From: VAXT01 sp963850415
GTDB taxonomy: Bacteria > Actinomycetota > Thermoleophilia > Gaiellales > Gaiellaceae
NCBI GenBank assembly: GCA_963850415.1
Contig: CAWKLE010000004.1
Span: 248,001-312,000, forward strand
Reading direction: 5' to 3'
DNA: 64,000 bases
In this document: piece by piece, positions 1 through 7,806 of the stretch
How the letters are laid out: every line of letters begins with the position of its first letter
Position numbering within the stretch: position 1 is the stretch's first letter
The notes under the pieces: generated by a model
What the model was told of the DNA's origin: nothing
Database searches by the model: none
The model's input: only the letters and a program-made list of their open reading frames with translations
Position numbers and translations under genes: made by a program

Positions 1-1116
1 AGCGACGCGTACATCTGGGTCTTCGAGGGCTCGCGCCTGCTCGAGCGGCCACGCACGGAGGCAGCCGTCGACCAGGCGGCGCGCGACCTGGCCACCGGGC
101 CCTCGCGCTTCCGTGACGTCCCGGAGTCGGACGCGCGGCTCTACTCCGTTCCGATCGTCGACGGAGGCAAGCGGGTCGGCACCGTCGTCGCGGGTGTCTC
201 GCTCTCACCGTACGAGGCGACCCGCGGCGCGGCGCTGATCGCGTCGATCGTCTTCGGGATTCTCGTGCTGCTCGTCGTCGCGGTCCTCGTCCGCTGGCTC
301 GTCGCAGCCTCGCTCCGGCCCGTCGTCCAGATGACGCGGCAGGCCGCTGAGTGGAGCGAGCGCGACCTCGACCAGCGCTTCGCCCTCGGTCCGCCCCACG
401 ACGAGCTGACGGAGCTCGCGGCCACGCTCGACGGGCTCCTCGACCGGGTGGCGGCCAGCCTGAGACACGAGCGTCTCTTCTCCGCCGAGCTCTCGCACGA
501 GCTGCGCACACCACTCTCGCGCGTCCTGGCCGAGTCGGAGCTCGCACTGCGCCGCGACCGTGAGCCGGAGGAGTACCGAGAGGCGCTCGATGTGATTCGC
601 CGAAGCGCGGACCAGCTCTCACGCACTGTCGACGCTCTCGTGGCGGCGGCGCGCTTCGAGGCCGGCGGAGACGTGGGCCTCGCGAACGCGGGCGAAGTCG
701 CCGCGAGCGCCGCAGCTGCCTGCGCGGGGCTCGCCGCCTCGCGCGAGGTCGCCGTCGAGGTCGTGCCGCACGCGGGAGCGCTCCGCATCGGCGTCGACCC
801 GGATCTCGCCGAGCGGATCCTCCAGCCCGTGGTCGAGAACGCGTGCCGCTACGGCTCGAGCCGCGTCCGGGTCGACGTCGCGCGCGAGAACTCGTCCGTC
901 GTGTTCGCGATCGACGACGACGGCCCGGGCGTGGCGGACGACGAGCGCGAGCGCATCTTCGAGCCGGGCGTCCGCGGTCAGGGTGCCAACGGCAGCGCCG
1001 GAGCCGGGCTCGGCCTCGCGCTCTCGCGCCGACTCGCCCGCACCGTGCACGGCGACGTGTACGCGGAGACGTCCCCGGACGGCGGGCGCTTCCTGATCCG
1101 CCTGCCGGCCGCCTAG
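1..1116 (+). CDS. Sensor histidine kinase, 5'-truncated by the window edge
   Basis: The reading frame is open from base 1, so the start lies upstream; 371 residues are visible. In order these are the end of an extracytoplasmic sensor region, one membrane segment (about residues 78-101), a HAMP linker, a HisKA dimerisation helix with the H-box SHELRTPLSRV (phospho-acceptor His near residue 166), and a HATPase domain with the N-box VVENACRYG and G-boxes DDDGPGV and GAGLGLALS. This is an orthodox membrane-bound two-component kinase. Its response regulator is probably just upstream, outside the window. It converges with the next gene with a 4-nt gap. Confidence 0.93.
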   Translation, partial: SDAYIWVFEGSRLLERPRTEAAVDQAARDLATGPSRFRDVPESDARLYSVPIVDGGKRVGTVVAGVSLSPYEATRGAALIASIVFGILVLLVVAVLVRWLVAASLRPVVQMTRQAAEWSERDLDQRFALGPPHDELTELAATLDGLLDRVAASLRHERLFSAELSHELRTPLSRVLAESELALRRDREPEEYREALDVIRRSADQLSRTVDALVAAARFEAGGDVGLANAGEVAASAAAACAGLAASREVAVEVVPHAGALRIGVDPDLAERILQPVVENACRYGSSRVRVDVARENSSVVFAIDDDGPGVADDERERIFEPGVRGQGANGSAGAGLGLALSRRLARTVHGDVYAETSPDGGRFLIRLPAA

Positions 1117-1120
1117 GCGC

Positions 1121-2458
1121 TCACTCGACCGCGTACAGCCGCCACTCCTCGGGAACGCCCTTCAGCTGCGCCACCCCGCGCTCCCGGAAGCTCAGCCCCG
1201 AGCCAGCCACGAGATCCTTGACCGTGCTCGACACGAGCACCTCGCTCGGCTCGGCCTCCTTCGCGACCCTGGCGCCGATGTGGACCGCGATGCCGCCCAC
1301 CTTGCCGTCCACGAGCTCGCACTCGCCCGTGTGCAGCCCGGCGCGGACCTCGATCCCGAGCTCTTGAACCTCGTCCGTGATCGCGGTTGCGCAGTGGATC
1401 GCGCGCGCCGGCCCGTCGAAGCGCGCGAAGAAGCCGTCGCCCGCGACGTCGAGCTCCGACCCGCGATGCCGCATCAGCTGGCGGCGGATCAGCGCGTGGT
1501 GCTGCTCGAGGAGCTCGCGCCAGGCGCGGTCGCCCAGCGCTGCCGCCTTCGAGGTCGACCCGACGATGTCCGTGAAGAGCACCGTCGCGAGCACCCGCTC
1601 CGGCTCGGCTTCTTCCCAGCCTCCTGACCTCCAGACATCCTCGACGAAGTGCTGGATCTCGGCCGAGATCGGCTCGGTGAACTTCCCGAACGCGAGGTGG
1701 CCCGCTCCCGGGATCTCGACCACGCGAGCGGTCGGTATCCGCGAGGCCATGTACAGCGGGACCTCCGGCGCCACGACCGTGTCCTCGGATCCGCGCATGA
1801 TCAGCGTCGGCACGTGCACGGACGGAAGCACGGCGCGCACATCGATCTCCCGGTTCATCCGGTGGAGGGCCTCGACCGCGCCGGGGCTGGCGCCGTAGCG
1901 GAGGTAGTCGACGAAGCTCGACAGCTCGTCGTCGTCGAACTGACCGAGCTCGCCCACCGCCTTCTCGGCCTCCTCACGCGAGCCGAAGATGCGCAAATCC
2001 CGCTCGACCTCGCGCCGGAACTGCTCCTCGGTGCTGCCCCATGGATAGTCGGGCGCCCACATCCTCCGTGGAATGGCGCTCCGCACCACGAGAGCCGCCG
2101 TGCGCTCGGGATACGTGGCGGCGAAGAGGATGGCCATCGCCGCGCCCTCGGAAAGGCCGTAAAACGCCGCCCGCGTCGAGCCGGCCGCATCCATGACCGC
2201 GCGGACGTCGTCCATGCGCGTCTCCAGCGACGGTGCATCGCTGACCCGGTCCGACATGCCCGTCCCGCGTTTGTCGAAGCGGATCAGACGGCAGTAGGTG
2301 CTCATCAGCTCCAGGAACGGAGCGAAGGTCGGCATCCTCCACGCGAGCTCTAGATGGCTGACGAAACCGGGGACGAAGACGAGGTCGAACGGCCCGTCGC
2401 CGGTCACCTGGTACGCGATGTTGACGTCGCCGCTCTTCGTGTACTGGACGTCGGCCAT
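1121..2458 (-). CDS. Alpha/beta-hydrolase fused to a class III nucleotide cyclase homology domain
   Basis: 445 residues from ATG at 2458, 2 nt after the stop of the upstream toroid gene. Residues 1-275 are an alpha/beta-hydrolase with nucleophile elbow GLSEG (Ser103), acid Asp226 and His254. Residues 288-445 are a class III cyclase domain with metal Asp297 (FTDIVGST) and Asp341 (AGDGFF). The position that is normally the purine-selecting Lys is Asp337. The transition-state Asn is His393, while Arg397 is kept. Such fusions are common in actinobacteria. The odd active site makes ordinary adenylate cyclase activity uncertain, and a sensory role for the hydrolase half is inferred. A paralogue lies at 6266-7600. 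Confidence 0.9.
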   Translation of the reverse strand: MADVQYTKSGDVNIAYQVTGDGPFDLVFVPGFVSHLELAWRMPTFAPFLELMSTYCRLIRFDKRGTGMSDRVSDAPSLETRMDDVRAVMDAAGSTRAAFYGLSEGAAMAILFAATYPERTAALVVRSAIPRRMWAPDYPWGSTEEQFRREVERDLRIFGSREEAEKAVGELGQFDDDELSSFVDYLRYGASPGAVEALHRMNREIDVRAVLPSVHVPTLIMRGSEDTVVAPEVPLYMASRIPTARVVEIPGAGHLAFGKFTEPISAEIQHFVEDVWRSGGWEEAEPERVLATVLFTDIVGSTSKAAALGDRAWRELLEQHHALIRRQLMRHRGSELDVAGDGFFARFDGPARAIHCATAITDEVQELGIEVRAGLHTGECELVDGKVGGIAVHIGARVAKEAEPSEVLVSSTVKDLVAGSGLSFRERGVAQLKGVPEEWRLYAVE

Positions 2459-2460
2459 GC

Positions 2461-3429
2461 TCAGCCGTCCAGCCGGCCCGCGGCCCTGAGGATGCGGAGC
2501 GCGTTCAGCGTGGTCAGCTCGCTCGGCCCGCGCCCGCCCCAGTCGACGACCTCGACGTTGCTGCCCGGTGAGCCCGGCTTGCGCCACCAGGCCGGGCCCT
2601 TGTGCCAGCAGCCGTCGCTGCGCTGCAGGCCTTCGAGGAGGTCGAGCCCATCCGCGGCGCGTGGGTCGTCGAGCTTGTCCATCCGGGACAGGATCAGCAG
2701 CGCCTGCGGAACTTCGTAGTGCCAGTACGGCGGGTAGTGCGCGACGAGCCAGCCCCCGTGGATCGGCTCTCCGGTCTCCAGGGCGCGGAAGAGGTCGTGC
2801 TCGAGGAAGAGCTCCGCCGTTCGGTCCGCGGCTTCCTTCGCCCAGGCCTCGTCGGTGGCGAGCCAGTACTCGTGCAGACCCCACATCGGCGGGAGCGATT
2901 CGTTGAAGGAGGAGCGCCGCCCGGTCGCCTTCTTGTCGCAGTTCCAGCCTCCGTCGGGCCACTGCCACTCGGCGAGTGAGGTCGCCAGGAGCTCGACCCG
3001 CGGATCGCGGGCCAGGCCGAGCCGGCAGCAGACCGCGAGCGCGTTCCCCTCCTGCGACGCACAGCGCCGTGTGAGCCCGTCGATGACCTGAATCCTGTTC
3101 CGGTGCCCGTCACCGGTGAGCCAGGCCAGGACGGGCTCGACGGCCGCGAGCAGGCGATCGTCCGCCGGCGCGCCGAGCTCGACGAGCGACACGAGCCGCC
3201 AGTGCGCGCCGCCCCACTTCTTGTACGGATGGCCGCCGAAGCCCCCGTCGCGCTGCTGGCCGCGCAGGAGCCCACGCACGAGCGGCCCGGAGAGGACCTC
3301 GTCGGGGTCGGCGTTCACGTCCTCGCCGACGACGTCGCGCCGCGTCAGGAATCGAATCGCCGGCTCGCGCGACCCGAGCAGGAAGTCGATCGCCGCCCTG
3401 GGCAGAACGCCGGTCGGCGCCGAGGTCAT
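2461..3429 (-). CDS. Predicted alpha/alpha-toroid (prenyltransferase/squalene-cyclase-like fold) protein
   Basis: 322 residues, start ATG at 3429 directly abutting the stop of the upstream cupin gene. The sequence has repeated Gly/Trp/Asp-rich turns typical of alpha/alpha-toroid proteins: QRDGGFGGHPYKKWGG near residue 60, WQWPDGGWNCDKK near 155 and QRSDGCWHKGPAWW near 265. There is no signal peptide or membrane helix, and no DxDD or similar cyclase catalytic motif was recognised, so enzymatic function is not assigned. It sits in a tight three-gene unit: cupin, toroid, hydrolase-cyclase. Confidence 0.75.
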   Translation of the reverse strand: MTSAPTGVLPRAAIDFLLGSREPAIRFLTRRDVVGEDVNADPDEVLSGPLVRGLLRGQQRDGGFGGHPYKKWGGAHWRLVSLVELGAPADDRLLAAVEPVLAWLTGDGHRNRIQVIDGLTRRCASQEGNALAVCCRLGLARDPRVELLATSLAEWQWPDGGWNCDKKATGRRSSFNESLPPMWGLHEYWLATDEAWAKEAADRTAELFLEHDLFRALETGEPIHGGWLVAHYPPYWHYEVPQALLILSRMDKLDDPRAADGLDLLEGLQRSDGCWHKGPAWWRKPGSPGSNVEVVDWGGRGPSELTTLNALRILRAAGRLDG

Positions 3430-3969
3430 CTACGCCCAGGGAAGGCGGTCCCAGTCCGGGGGCCGCCCGGGCCGTGCCCGCTCGAAGTCCGCGTACGCGA
3501 TCTTCGGGTCTGAGGTCTCTTCCTTGGCGCTTGCGCCGTACTGCGCCGCGAGCTCGGAGACCGGGTAGAGCAGCTGCTCGTCCGGTGTTCGGGCGCCGGC
3601 CATCAGGATCGCGCACGGCGCGTCTCCGGCCCCCACGAAGACGTGCTGCGTGCCCGCGGGGCAGTGGAAGAAGTCCCAGGGCTTGAGCAGCCGCTCCTCG
3701 CCGTCGACGAGGAGCTTGCACTCGCCGGACAGCACGAGGAACGCTTCCTGCTGCGACTCCGAGTGGTACAGGCAGTTCGGCTCGCCCGGGCCGAGGACGC
3801 TGATGTTGATGCCGAACTGTGCGAAAAAGTTGTCGCCGCTCTCGAAGACGCAAGCGGAGCCGGTCTCGTCGGACGTGATCCACGCGGTGTCGCGCACGTT
3901 GACGACGAACCAGCCTTCACTCACGGGCGCGAGGCCGGAGCCGGAGTCGTCGAGCCTCGCCTCGGGCAC
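3430..3969 (-). CDS. Cupin-domain protein
   Basis: 179 residues. A central cupin barrel is visible from about residue 60 to 120: the first conserved motif region is NCLYHSESQQEAFLVLSGE and the second is PWDFFHCPAGTQHVFVGAG, supplying the usual His/Glu metal ligands. There is no signal peptide. It is the first gene of a three-gene minus-strand unit with the toroid protein (0-nt gap) and the hydrolase-cyclase. Substrate unknown; it could be a small-molecule binding or dioxygenase-like cupin. Confidence 0.8.
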   Translation of the reverse strand: MPEARLDDSGSGLAPVSEGWFVVNVRDTAWITSDETGSACVFESGDNFFAQFGINISVLGPGEPNCLYHSESQQEAFLVLSGECKLLVDGEERLLKPWDFFHCPAGTQHVFVGAGDAPCAILMAGARTPDEQLLYPVSELAAQYGASAKEETSDPKIAYADFERARPGRPPDWDRLPWA

Positions 3970-4019
3970 GGAGCGAGTCTAACGACTGCGAAACGGGCTG
4001 AGCCGCACGCTCAGCCGTG

Positions 4020-4355
4020 TCACGAGCGCGGTGTCGCGATGCGAAGCCTGTTGCCGTCGGGATCCTCGAGCTCACACTCTCGCCCGGCGAGGCCTTCCTC
4101 ATCGACAGCCACTCCGAACTCCGTCGCTATGTCGTCGACGTTTGCGACATACAGGTGAACGAGCGTGTTCGGTGTGGCGTCGCCGTCGTGCTCCGAGAGA
4201 TAGAGCCGAACCTCGCCGCGCGCGACCGAGACGAACCAAGGGAAACCCGGCTCGAACTGGTGCTCCCACTCCTTCTCGAAGCCGAGCCGGCGGTACCAGT
4301 CGACGGCGCGAGCAGCATCCGCGACGCGCAGAACCGGTACGACGTGCTCAACCAT
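4020..4355 (-). CDS. VOC-superfamily (glyoxalase/bleomycin-resistance-like) protein
   Basis: 111 residues from ATG at 4355, which overlaps the upstream YjbR-like gene by 8 nt; a longer in-frame start at 4412 would lie well inside that gene. The N-terminal VEHVVPVLRVADAARAVDWY and C-terminal ELEDPDGNRLRIATP are standard VOC fold signatures. Such proteins are dimeric metal-dependent lyases, dioxygenases or drug-binding proteins. No specific substrate can be read from the sequence. Confidence 0.82.
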   Translation of the reverse strand: MVEHVVPVLRVADAARAVDWYRRLGFEKEWEHQFEPGFPWFVSVARGEVRLYLSEHDGDATPNTLVHLYVANVDDIATEFGVAVDEEGLAGRECELEDPDGNRLRIATPRS

Positions 4356-4659
4356 CTCTGCCGGACTGCAGTTCCCACGCGGCGATGACGGCATCTTCGA
4401 TCGCATCTCCATTTCCGTTCACGAGATCGGCGACGACCATCATGTGCTTCGCGTATCGCTTCGGCACCGAGAACGTCTCGGGGAACGCCTGGAGCAGAAA
4501 ATCTCGGACGTCGAACGACGCGCGAATGACGATGTGGCTGTCGTCGAGCTGACGGGCGATCAACCGTCCGCGATACCGCCAGTCGAGCAGACCGTCACGG
4601 CTACGCTCGGAGATACCGTCGAGCTGAGCGGCCAGCCGGCTGAGGTCCGCAAATCTCAT
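4348..4659 (-). CDS. MmcQ/YjbR-like protein
   Basis: 103 residues from ATG at 4659. The compact alpha/beta pattern, with a central FDVRDFLLQAFPETFSVP segment and a short helical tail, resembles the MmcQ/YjbR (DUF419) family, often annotated as DNA-binding-like. It is translationally coupled to the VOC gene by an 8-nt overlap. Cellular role unknown. Confidence 0.65.
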   Translation of the reverse strand: MRFADLSRLAAQLDGISERSRDGLLDWRYRGRLIARQLDDSHIVIRASFDVRDFLLQAFPETFSVPKRYAKHMMVVADLVNGNGDAIEDAVIAAWELQSGRDG

Positions 4660-4723
4660 CGGGGGCACGATGCGGCAAGCGGCGGATGGAAGCGCGAGTT
4701 GCGCCCCCATCCGCCGCTTTCGA

Positions 4724-5902
4724 TCACGGGAGGACGATCGGGACGAGCGTGTCGCAGTACGTGCTGTTCGGCCCGAAGGGGCCGTCGCACTCCAGCGTCT
4801 GGGCGAACTGGTCGACGCCGCCCAGGTCGTTGATCTCGTTCGGGAAGTTCGTGCCGTAGTGCACCCCACTCGAGCCCTGCGTGAAGAACGGGTAGGTGCA
4901 GAACGGACCGCCGTAGCCCGTGCAGTCGGTGGGGCCGACGAACGAGTTCCCGAGAATCTCCGCCTTGCCACCGGTATCGGAGACCGTTGCCCACTGCGTC
5001 GGGTGTGAGCCGTCGCCGAAGGTGACCGACTTGATCTGGATCGGCGAGGTTCCAGCCCAGGCCGGCTCGTTGAAGGACTGGCAGATCGGATCCCCAGGAA
5101 TGCAGAACTGGAAGGCCGGGTGCGAGAACGGCGACGTGTGGCCGATCTCCCACACGAACGAGTTCGGGGTGTCGTGGACGAGACCCCAGCCGAGCGAGTT
5201 GCCGATCTCCTGCTTGTCGAACGCCGGCAGGAGTGGCCCGCCGGCGCTGTTGAGGACGATCGTTCCGGAACCTCCGGTCGTCTCGTCGGTGACGTCGATG
5301 TGCCAACCCTCTTGCTGCGAGACGACGTGGAAGTGAATGTCGATCGTGTCGCCCGCGTGCATGACGAGCGGCTGGTGCCTGGGGCCGGTGGTCAGCATTG
5401 CGTTGAAGGCCGCCGGCTCGTGGAACACCGGTTTCTGCCCGGTCGCGTGAATGCTCCAGACCGGTGAGCAGACGGTGTACGTGTTCGGCTCATAGGAGAC
5501 GACAAAGCCGCCGTTGGGCGTGCAGTTCCGGACGATCGAGTCCGGATAGAACTGCACTTCCAGAAATGACTGGCCGAACAGGCTGTTCGGGTCGTTGACG
5601 GTGCCGCCGAACCAGAACACCGGGCCGGGCGTCGCCACCTGGAAGGCGCCGTCGCTCGGCAACACGAACCTCCATGTGAGGTTCTGTGCAGAGTGGGGCG
5701 CGCTCGAGACCGGATCGAGCTCGGGCTCGTCGTGGCCCGAGCAGCCGGCCGCGTACTGAACCTCGAACGCACCCTCGACGTAGTTCGGGTGGTGCGCGAC
5801 GCAGCCGGATCCTTGTGCTCCCGGGCTTGCTGAGCTCGCCTGCACGATCCACCCGACCGCAGCGAGCACGACGAGGAACGCCAGAAAACGCCGCAAGGTC
5901 AT
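4724..5902 (-). CDS. Secreted protein of unknown function
   Basis: 392 residues from ATG at 5902, preceded by a strong AGGAGGAG ribosome-binding site. A signal peptide covers about residues 1-27 (RRFLAFLVVLAAVGW then ASSAS). The mature part is rich in Gly, Pro and aromatic residues and has about nine cysteines, several in short pairs such as CTPNG/CSPVW and CDGPFG/YCDTL, suggesting disulfides. I recognise no catalytic motif. It stands alone, with a 363-nt non-coding stretch upstream. Confidence 0.75.
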   Translation of the reverse strand: MTLRRFLAFLVVLAAVGWIVQASSASPGAQGSGCVAHHPNYVEGAFEVQYAAGCSGHDEPELDPVSSAPHSAQNLTWRFVLPSDGAFQVATPGPVFWFGGTVNDPNSLFGQSFLEVQFYPDSIVRNCTPNGGFVVSYEPNTYTVCSPVWSIHATGQKPVFHEPAAFNAMLTTGPRHQPLVMHAGDTIDIHFHVVSQQEGWHIDVTDETTGGSGTIVLNSAGGPLLPAFDKQEIGNSLGWGLVHDTPNSFVWEIGHTSPFSHPAFQFCIPGDPICQSFNEPAWAGTSPIQIKSVTFGDGSHPTQWATVSDTGGKAEILGNSFVGPTDCTGYGGPFCTYPFFTQGSSGVHYGTNFPNEINDLGGVDQFAQTLECDGPFGPNSTYCDTLVPIVLP

Positions 5903-6120
5903 GTCAACTCCTCCTCTCCCTTTCGGAGTCGCAGCGTTATAGATCGCGAGTTGTATCCGAAACCGCGGCGACACGGCAGGTGCAACGGAACGTCTATGTC
6001 AGCGACCGGACTTCGGGTCGGCAGTGGAGAACATGACCTCGTCGTCGAGCTCCCACAGCCCGGCCGCGGCGGCGGGCTTTGCCCGTCGCCGCACACTTCC
6101 GTTCCGGATCGAAAGACGAA

Positions 6121-6167
6121 CCGATCGAAGTCGTCATGGCCCGCGCAGCGGGCCGGACTTCGATCGG
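6121..6167 (-). terminator. Large nested hairpin, probable ancestral tRNA terminator
   Basis: A perfect 12-bp outer stem (6121-6132 with 6156-6167) encloses a perfect 7-bp inner stem (6138-6144 with 6148-6154). It lies immediately downstream of the tRNA 3'-end copy in the minus-strand sense. This is the same arrangement as the hairpin at 10341-10370 beside the intact tRNA. No T-tract follows it. Confidence 0.55.
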
Positions 6168-6191
6168 GAGTGGGCGGTACTGGGCTCGAAC
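6167..6191 (-). repeat. 25-nt copy of the tRNA-Val 3' end (candidate attachment-site repeat)
   Basis: Identical over 25 nt to 10381-10405 in the same orientation. It covers the discriminator base, the acceptor 3' strand, the T-stem 3' strand and part of the T-loop. Homology stops abruptly on the tRNA 5' side. This is the pattern left when an integrase uses a tRNA 3' end as attB, but a decayed tRNA duplication would look similar. Confidence 0.6.
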
Positions 6192-6265
6192 ACAGCGTTC
6201 AGGCGAGAGCACACTCGCCCAAGCAGCGTTTTCCGGTTCGACGGCGGTCAGGGAAACTAAGAGGC

Positions 6266-7600
6266 ATGTCTCCTGAGATGCGCTACGCCCGTAGCGGCGA
6301 TGTCAGCATCGCTTACCAGGTGCTGGGCGATGGGCCCTACGATCTCGTCTGGACTCCGGGCGCGCTCTCGCATCTCGAGCTCAGGTTGGAGGACGAAGGC
6401 GTGGCCCGCTTCTACCGGGCGCTCTCCTCCTTCTCCCGCCTGATCGTGTTCGACAAGCGCGGGACCGGGCTCTCCGACAGGGCGGCCGGGATCGCGGACC
6501 TCGAGACGCGCATGGACGACATCCGCGCGGTGATGGACGCCGCGGGGAGCGAGGCTGCCGCGGTCTGCGGCGTCTCCGAGGGCGGCCCCATGGCGCTGCT
6601 CTTCGCTGCTACCTATCCCGAGCGCGTGCGGGCACTCGTGAGCTACGGCTCGCTGCCGCGGTTCGTGCGCGGGCCGAACTTCCCTTGGGGGGAGCCGAAG
6701 CACGAGTACTTGGCCGAGGCCGAGGCGGAGGCCGAGGCGTGGGGAACGGAGGAGATCGCGCGTGAGTTCCTCGTCAGTCAGGGAATGGATGCGTCGCCGG
6801 AGGCGGTGCGCGAGCGCGCGCGGAAGGACCGGCTGACGATCAGCCCGGGGGCGTATGTGCAATTGGCGCGCATGAACGCCGAGATCGACGTCCGCCCGAT
6901 CCTTCCCACGATCCGCGTGCCGACGGTCGTTCTGCATCGCCGCGAGGACCACATCCCAATCGACGGTGCGCGCTGGATGGCCGAGCAGATTCCCGGCGCC
7001 CGTTTCGTCGAGCTGCCGGGCGGCCCGCACATGGCGTACCTCGGCGACTGGGAGTCCGTGGTCGCCGCGATCCGCGAGTTCGTCGAGCCGATCTGCCTCG
7101 AATCGGCCCACCCATACGACAGCGTCCTCGCCACAGTCCTCTTCACCGATCTCGTCGGGTCGACGGCAAAGGCGGTGGAGCTCGGCGACCGCCGCTGGCG
7201 GGAGCTGCTCGAGCAACACCATGCACGCATACGTTCGCAGCTAGCGCTCTTCCGGGGAATTGAGCTCGACACCGCGGGCGACGGCTTCTTCGCCCGCTTC
7301 GACGGCCCCGCCCGCGCGATCCGCTGCGCCTGCGCGATTCGAGACGCCGTGACCGATCTCGGGCTCGAGGTACGGGCTGGGTTGCATACGGGCGAGTGCG
7401 AGGTCGTAGACGGCAAGGTCGCCGGGGTCGCGGTCTCGATCGGAGCGCGCGTCGCCGCCCACGCGGAATCGGGCGAGGTGCTCGTCTCGCAGACCGTGAG
7501 GGATATCGTGGCCGGCTCGGGGATCGAATTCGACGATCGCGGAACCCACGAACTCAAAGGCATCCCCGGCGAATGGCACCTCTACTCCGTCGCCCCGTGA
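6266..7600 (+). CDS. Alpha/beta-hydrolase fused to a class III nucleotide cyclase homology domain (second copy)
   Basis: 444 residues from ATG at 6266; this start matches the N-terminus of the paralogue at 1121-2458 (SGDVxIAYQVxGDGPxDLV). Hydrolase half: nucleophile elbow GVSEG (Ser104), acid in RREDH, and His in GPHMAY. Cyclase half: FTDLVGST and AGDGFF metal aspartates. The Lys position is Asp (ELDTAGDG) and the Asn position is Ser (AVSIGAR), so the canonical purine-recognition and transition-state residues are absent, as in the first copy. An unusual Glu/Ala-rich insert (AEAEAEAEAWG) sits near residue 155. It is inside the segment bounded by tRNA repeats. Confidence 0.9.
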   Translation: MSPEMRYARSGDVSIAYQVLGDGPYDLVWTPGALSHLELRLEDEGVARFYRALSSFSRLIVFDKRGTGLSDRAAGIADLETRMDDIRAVMDAAGSEAAAVCGVSEGGPMALLFAATYPERVRALVSYGSLPRFVRGPNFPWGEPKHEYLAEAEAEAEAWGTEEIAREFLVSQGMDASPEAVRERARKDRLTISPGAYVQLARMNAEIDVRPILPTIRVPTVVLHRREDHIPIDGARWMAEQIPGARFVELPGGPHMAYLGDWESVVAAIREFVEPICLESAHPYDSVLATVLFTDLVGSTAKAVELGDRRWRELLEQHHARIRSQLALFRGIELDTAGDGFFARFDGPARAIRCACAIRDAVTDLGLEVRAGLHTGECEVVDGKVAGVAVSIGARVAAHAESGEVLVSQTVRDIVAGSGIEFDDRGTHELKGIPGEWHLYSVAP

Positions 7601-7620
7601 GGCCTCAGCGGGTGCGCCGC

Positions 7621-7648
7621 TCAGGGGTCATTCCGGAACACTCGCCCA
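7621..7648. repeat. Dispersed 28-nt repeat, copy 1
   Basis: Matches 10226-10253 at about 26 of 28 positions in the same orientation. The core TCAGG-N7-CCxGA is a short imperfect inverted repeat. It lies in the 206-nt gap between the converging cyclase and MFS genes, which otherwise contains nothing I recognise. Function unknown; it could be a REP-like element or the scar of an insertion sequence. Confidence 0.5.
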
Positions 7649-7806
7649 ACCTACGCCTCTGTCGCCTGATTGGCAGCGCCTGAGTACGTTTGGGCGATCG
7701 CGCGAGCCCTGCGCGCGCATCGCGGCCTTGACATCGGCTTCGCCGCGCTGTGTCACTGCGATGGCGCCCGGTCAGAGGATCCCCGCCCCCGCCATCCCTC
7801 GGCGCA

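Larger units (their letters stand above)
5903..6265. other. Non-coding stretch between divergent genes
   Basis: 363 nt with no credible gene. It holds the promoter regions of the two divergent neighbours, a long hairpin (6121-6167) and a 25-nt copy of the 3' end of the tRNA-Val found at 10385-10457 (6167-6191). Nothing else is recognised. Confidence 0.7.

Noticed and set aside
2458..2968. N-terminal extension of the hydrolase-cyclase into the toroid gene
   Set aside because: The frame stays open but would overlap a recognised gene by over 500 nt; the ATG at 2458 gives the N-terminus conserved with the paralogue.
6167..6191. A second functional tRNA gene
   Set aside because: Only the T-arm and acceptor 3' side are present; no anticodon arm, D-arm or acceptor 5' strand follows.
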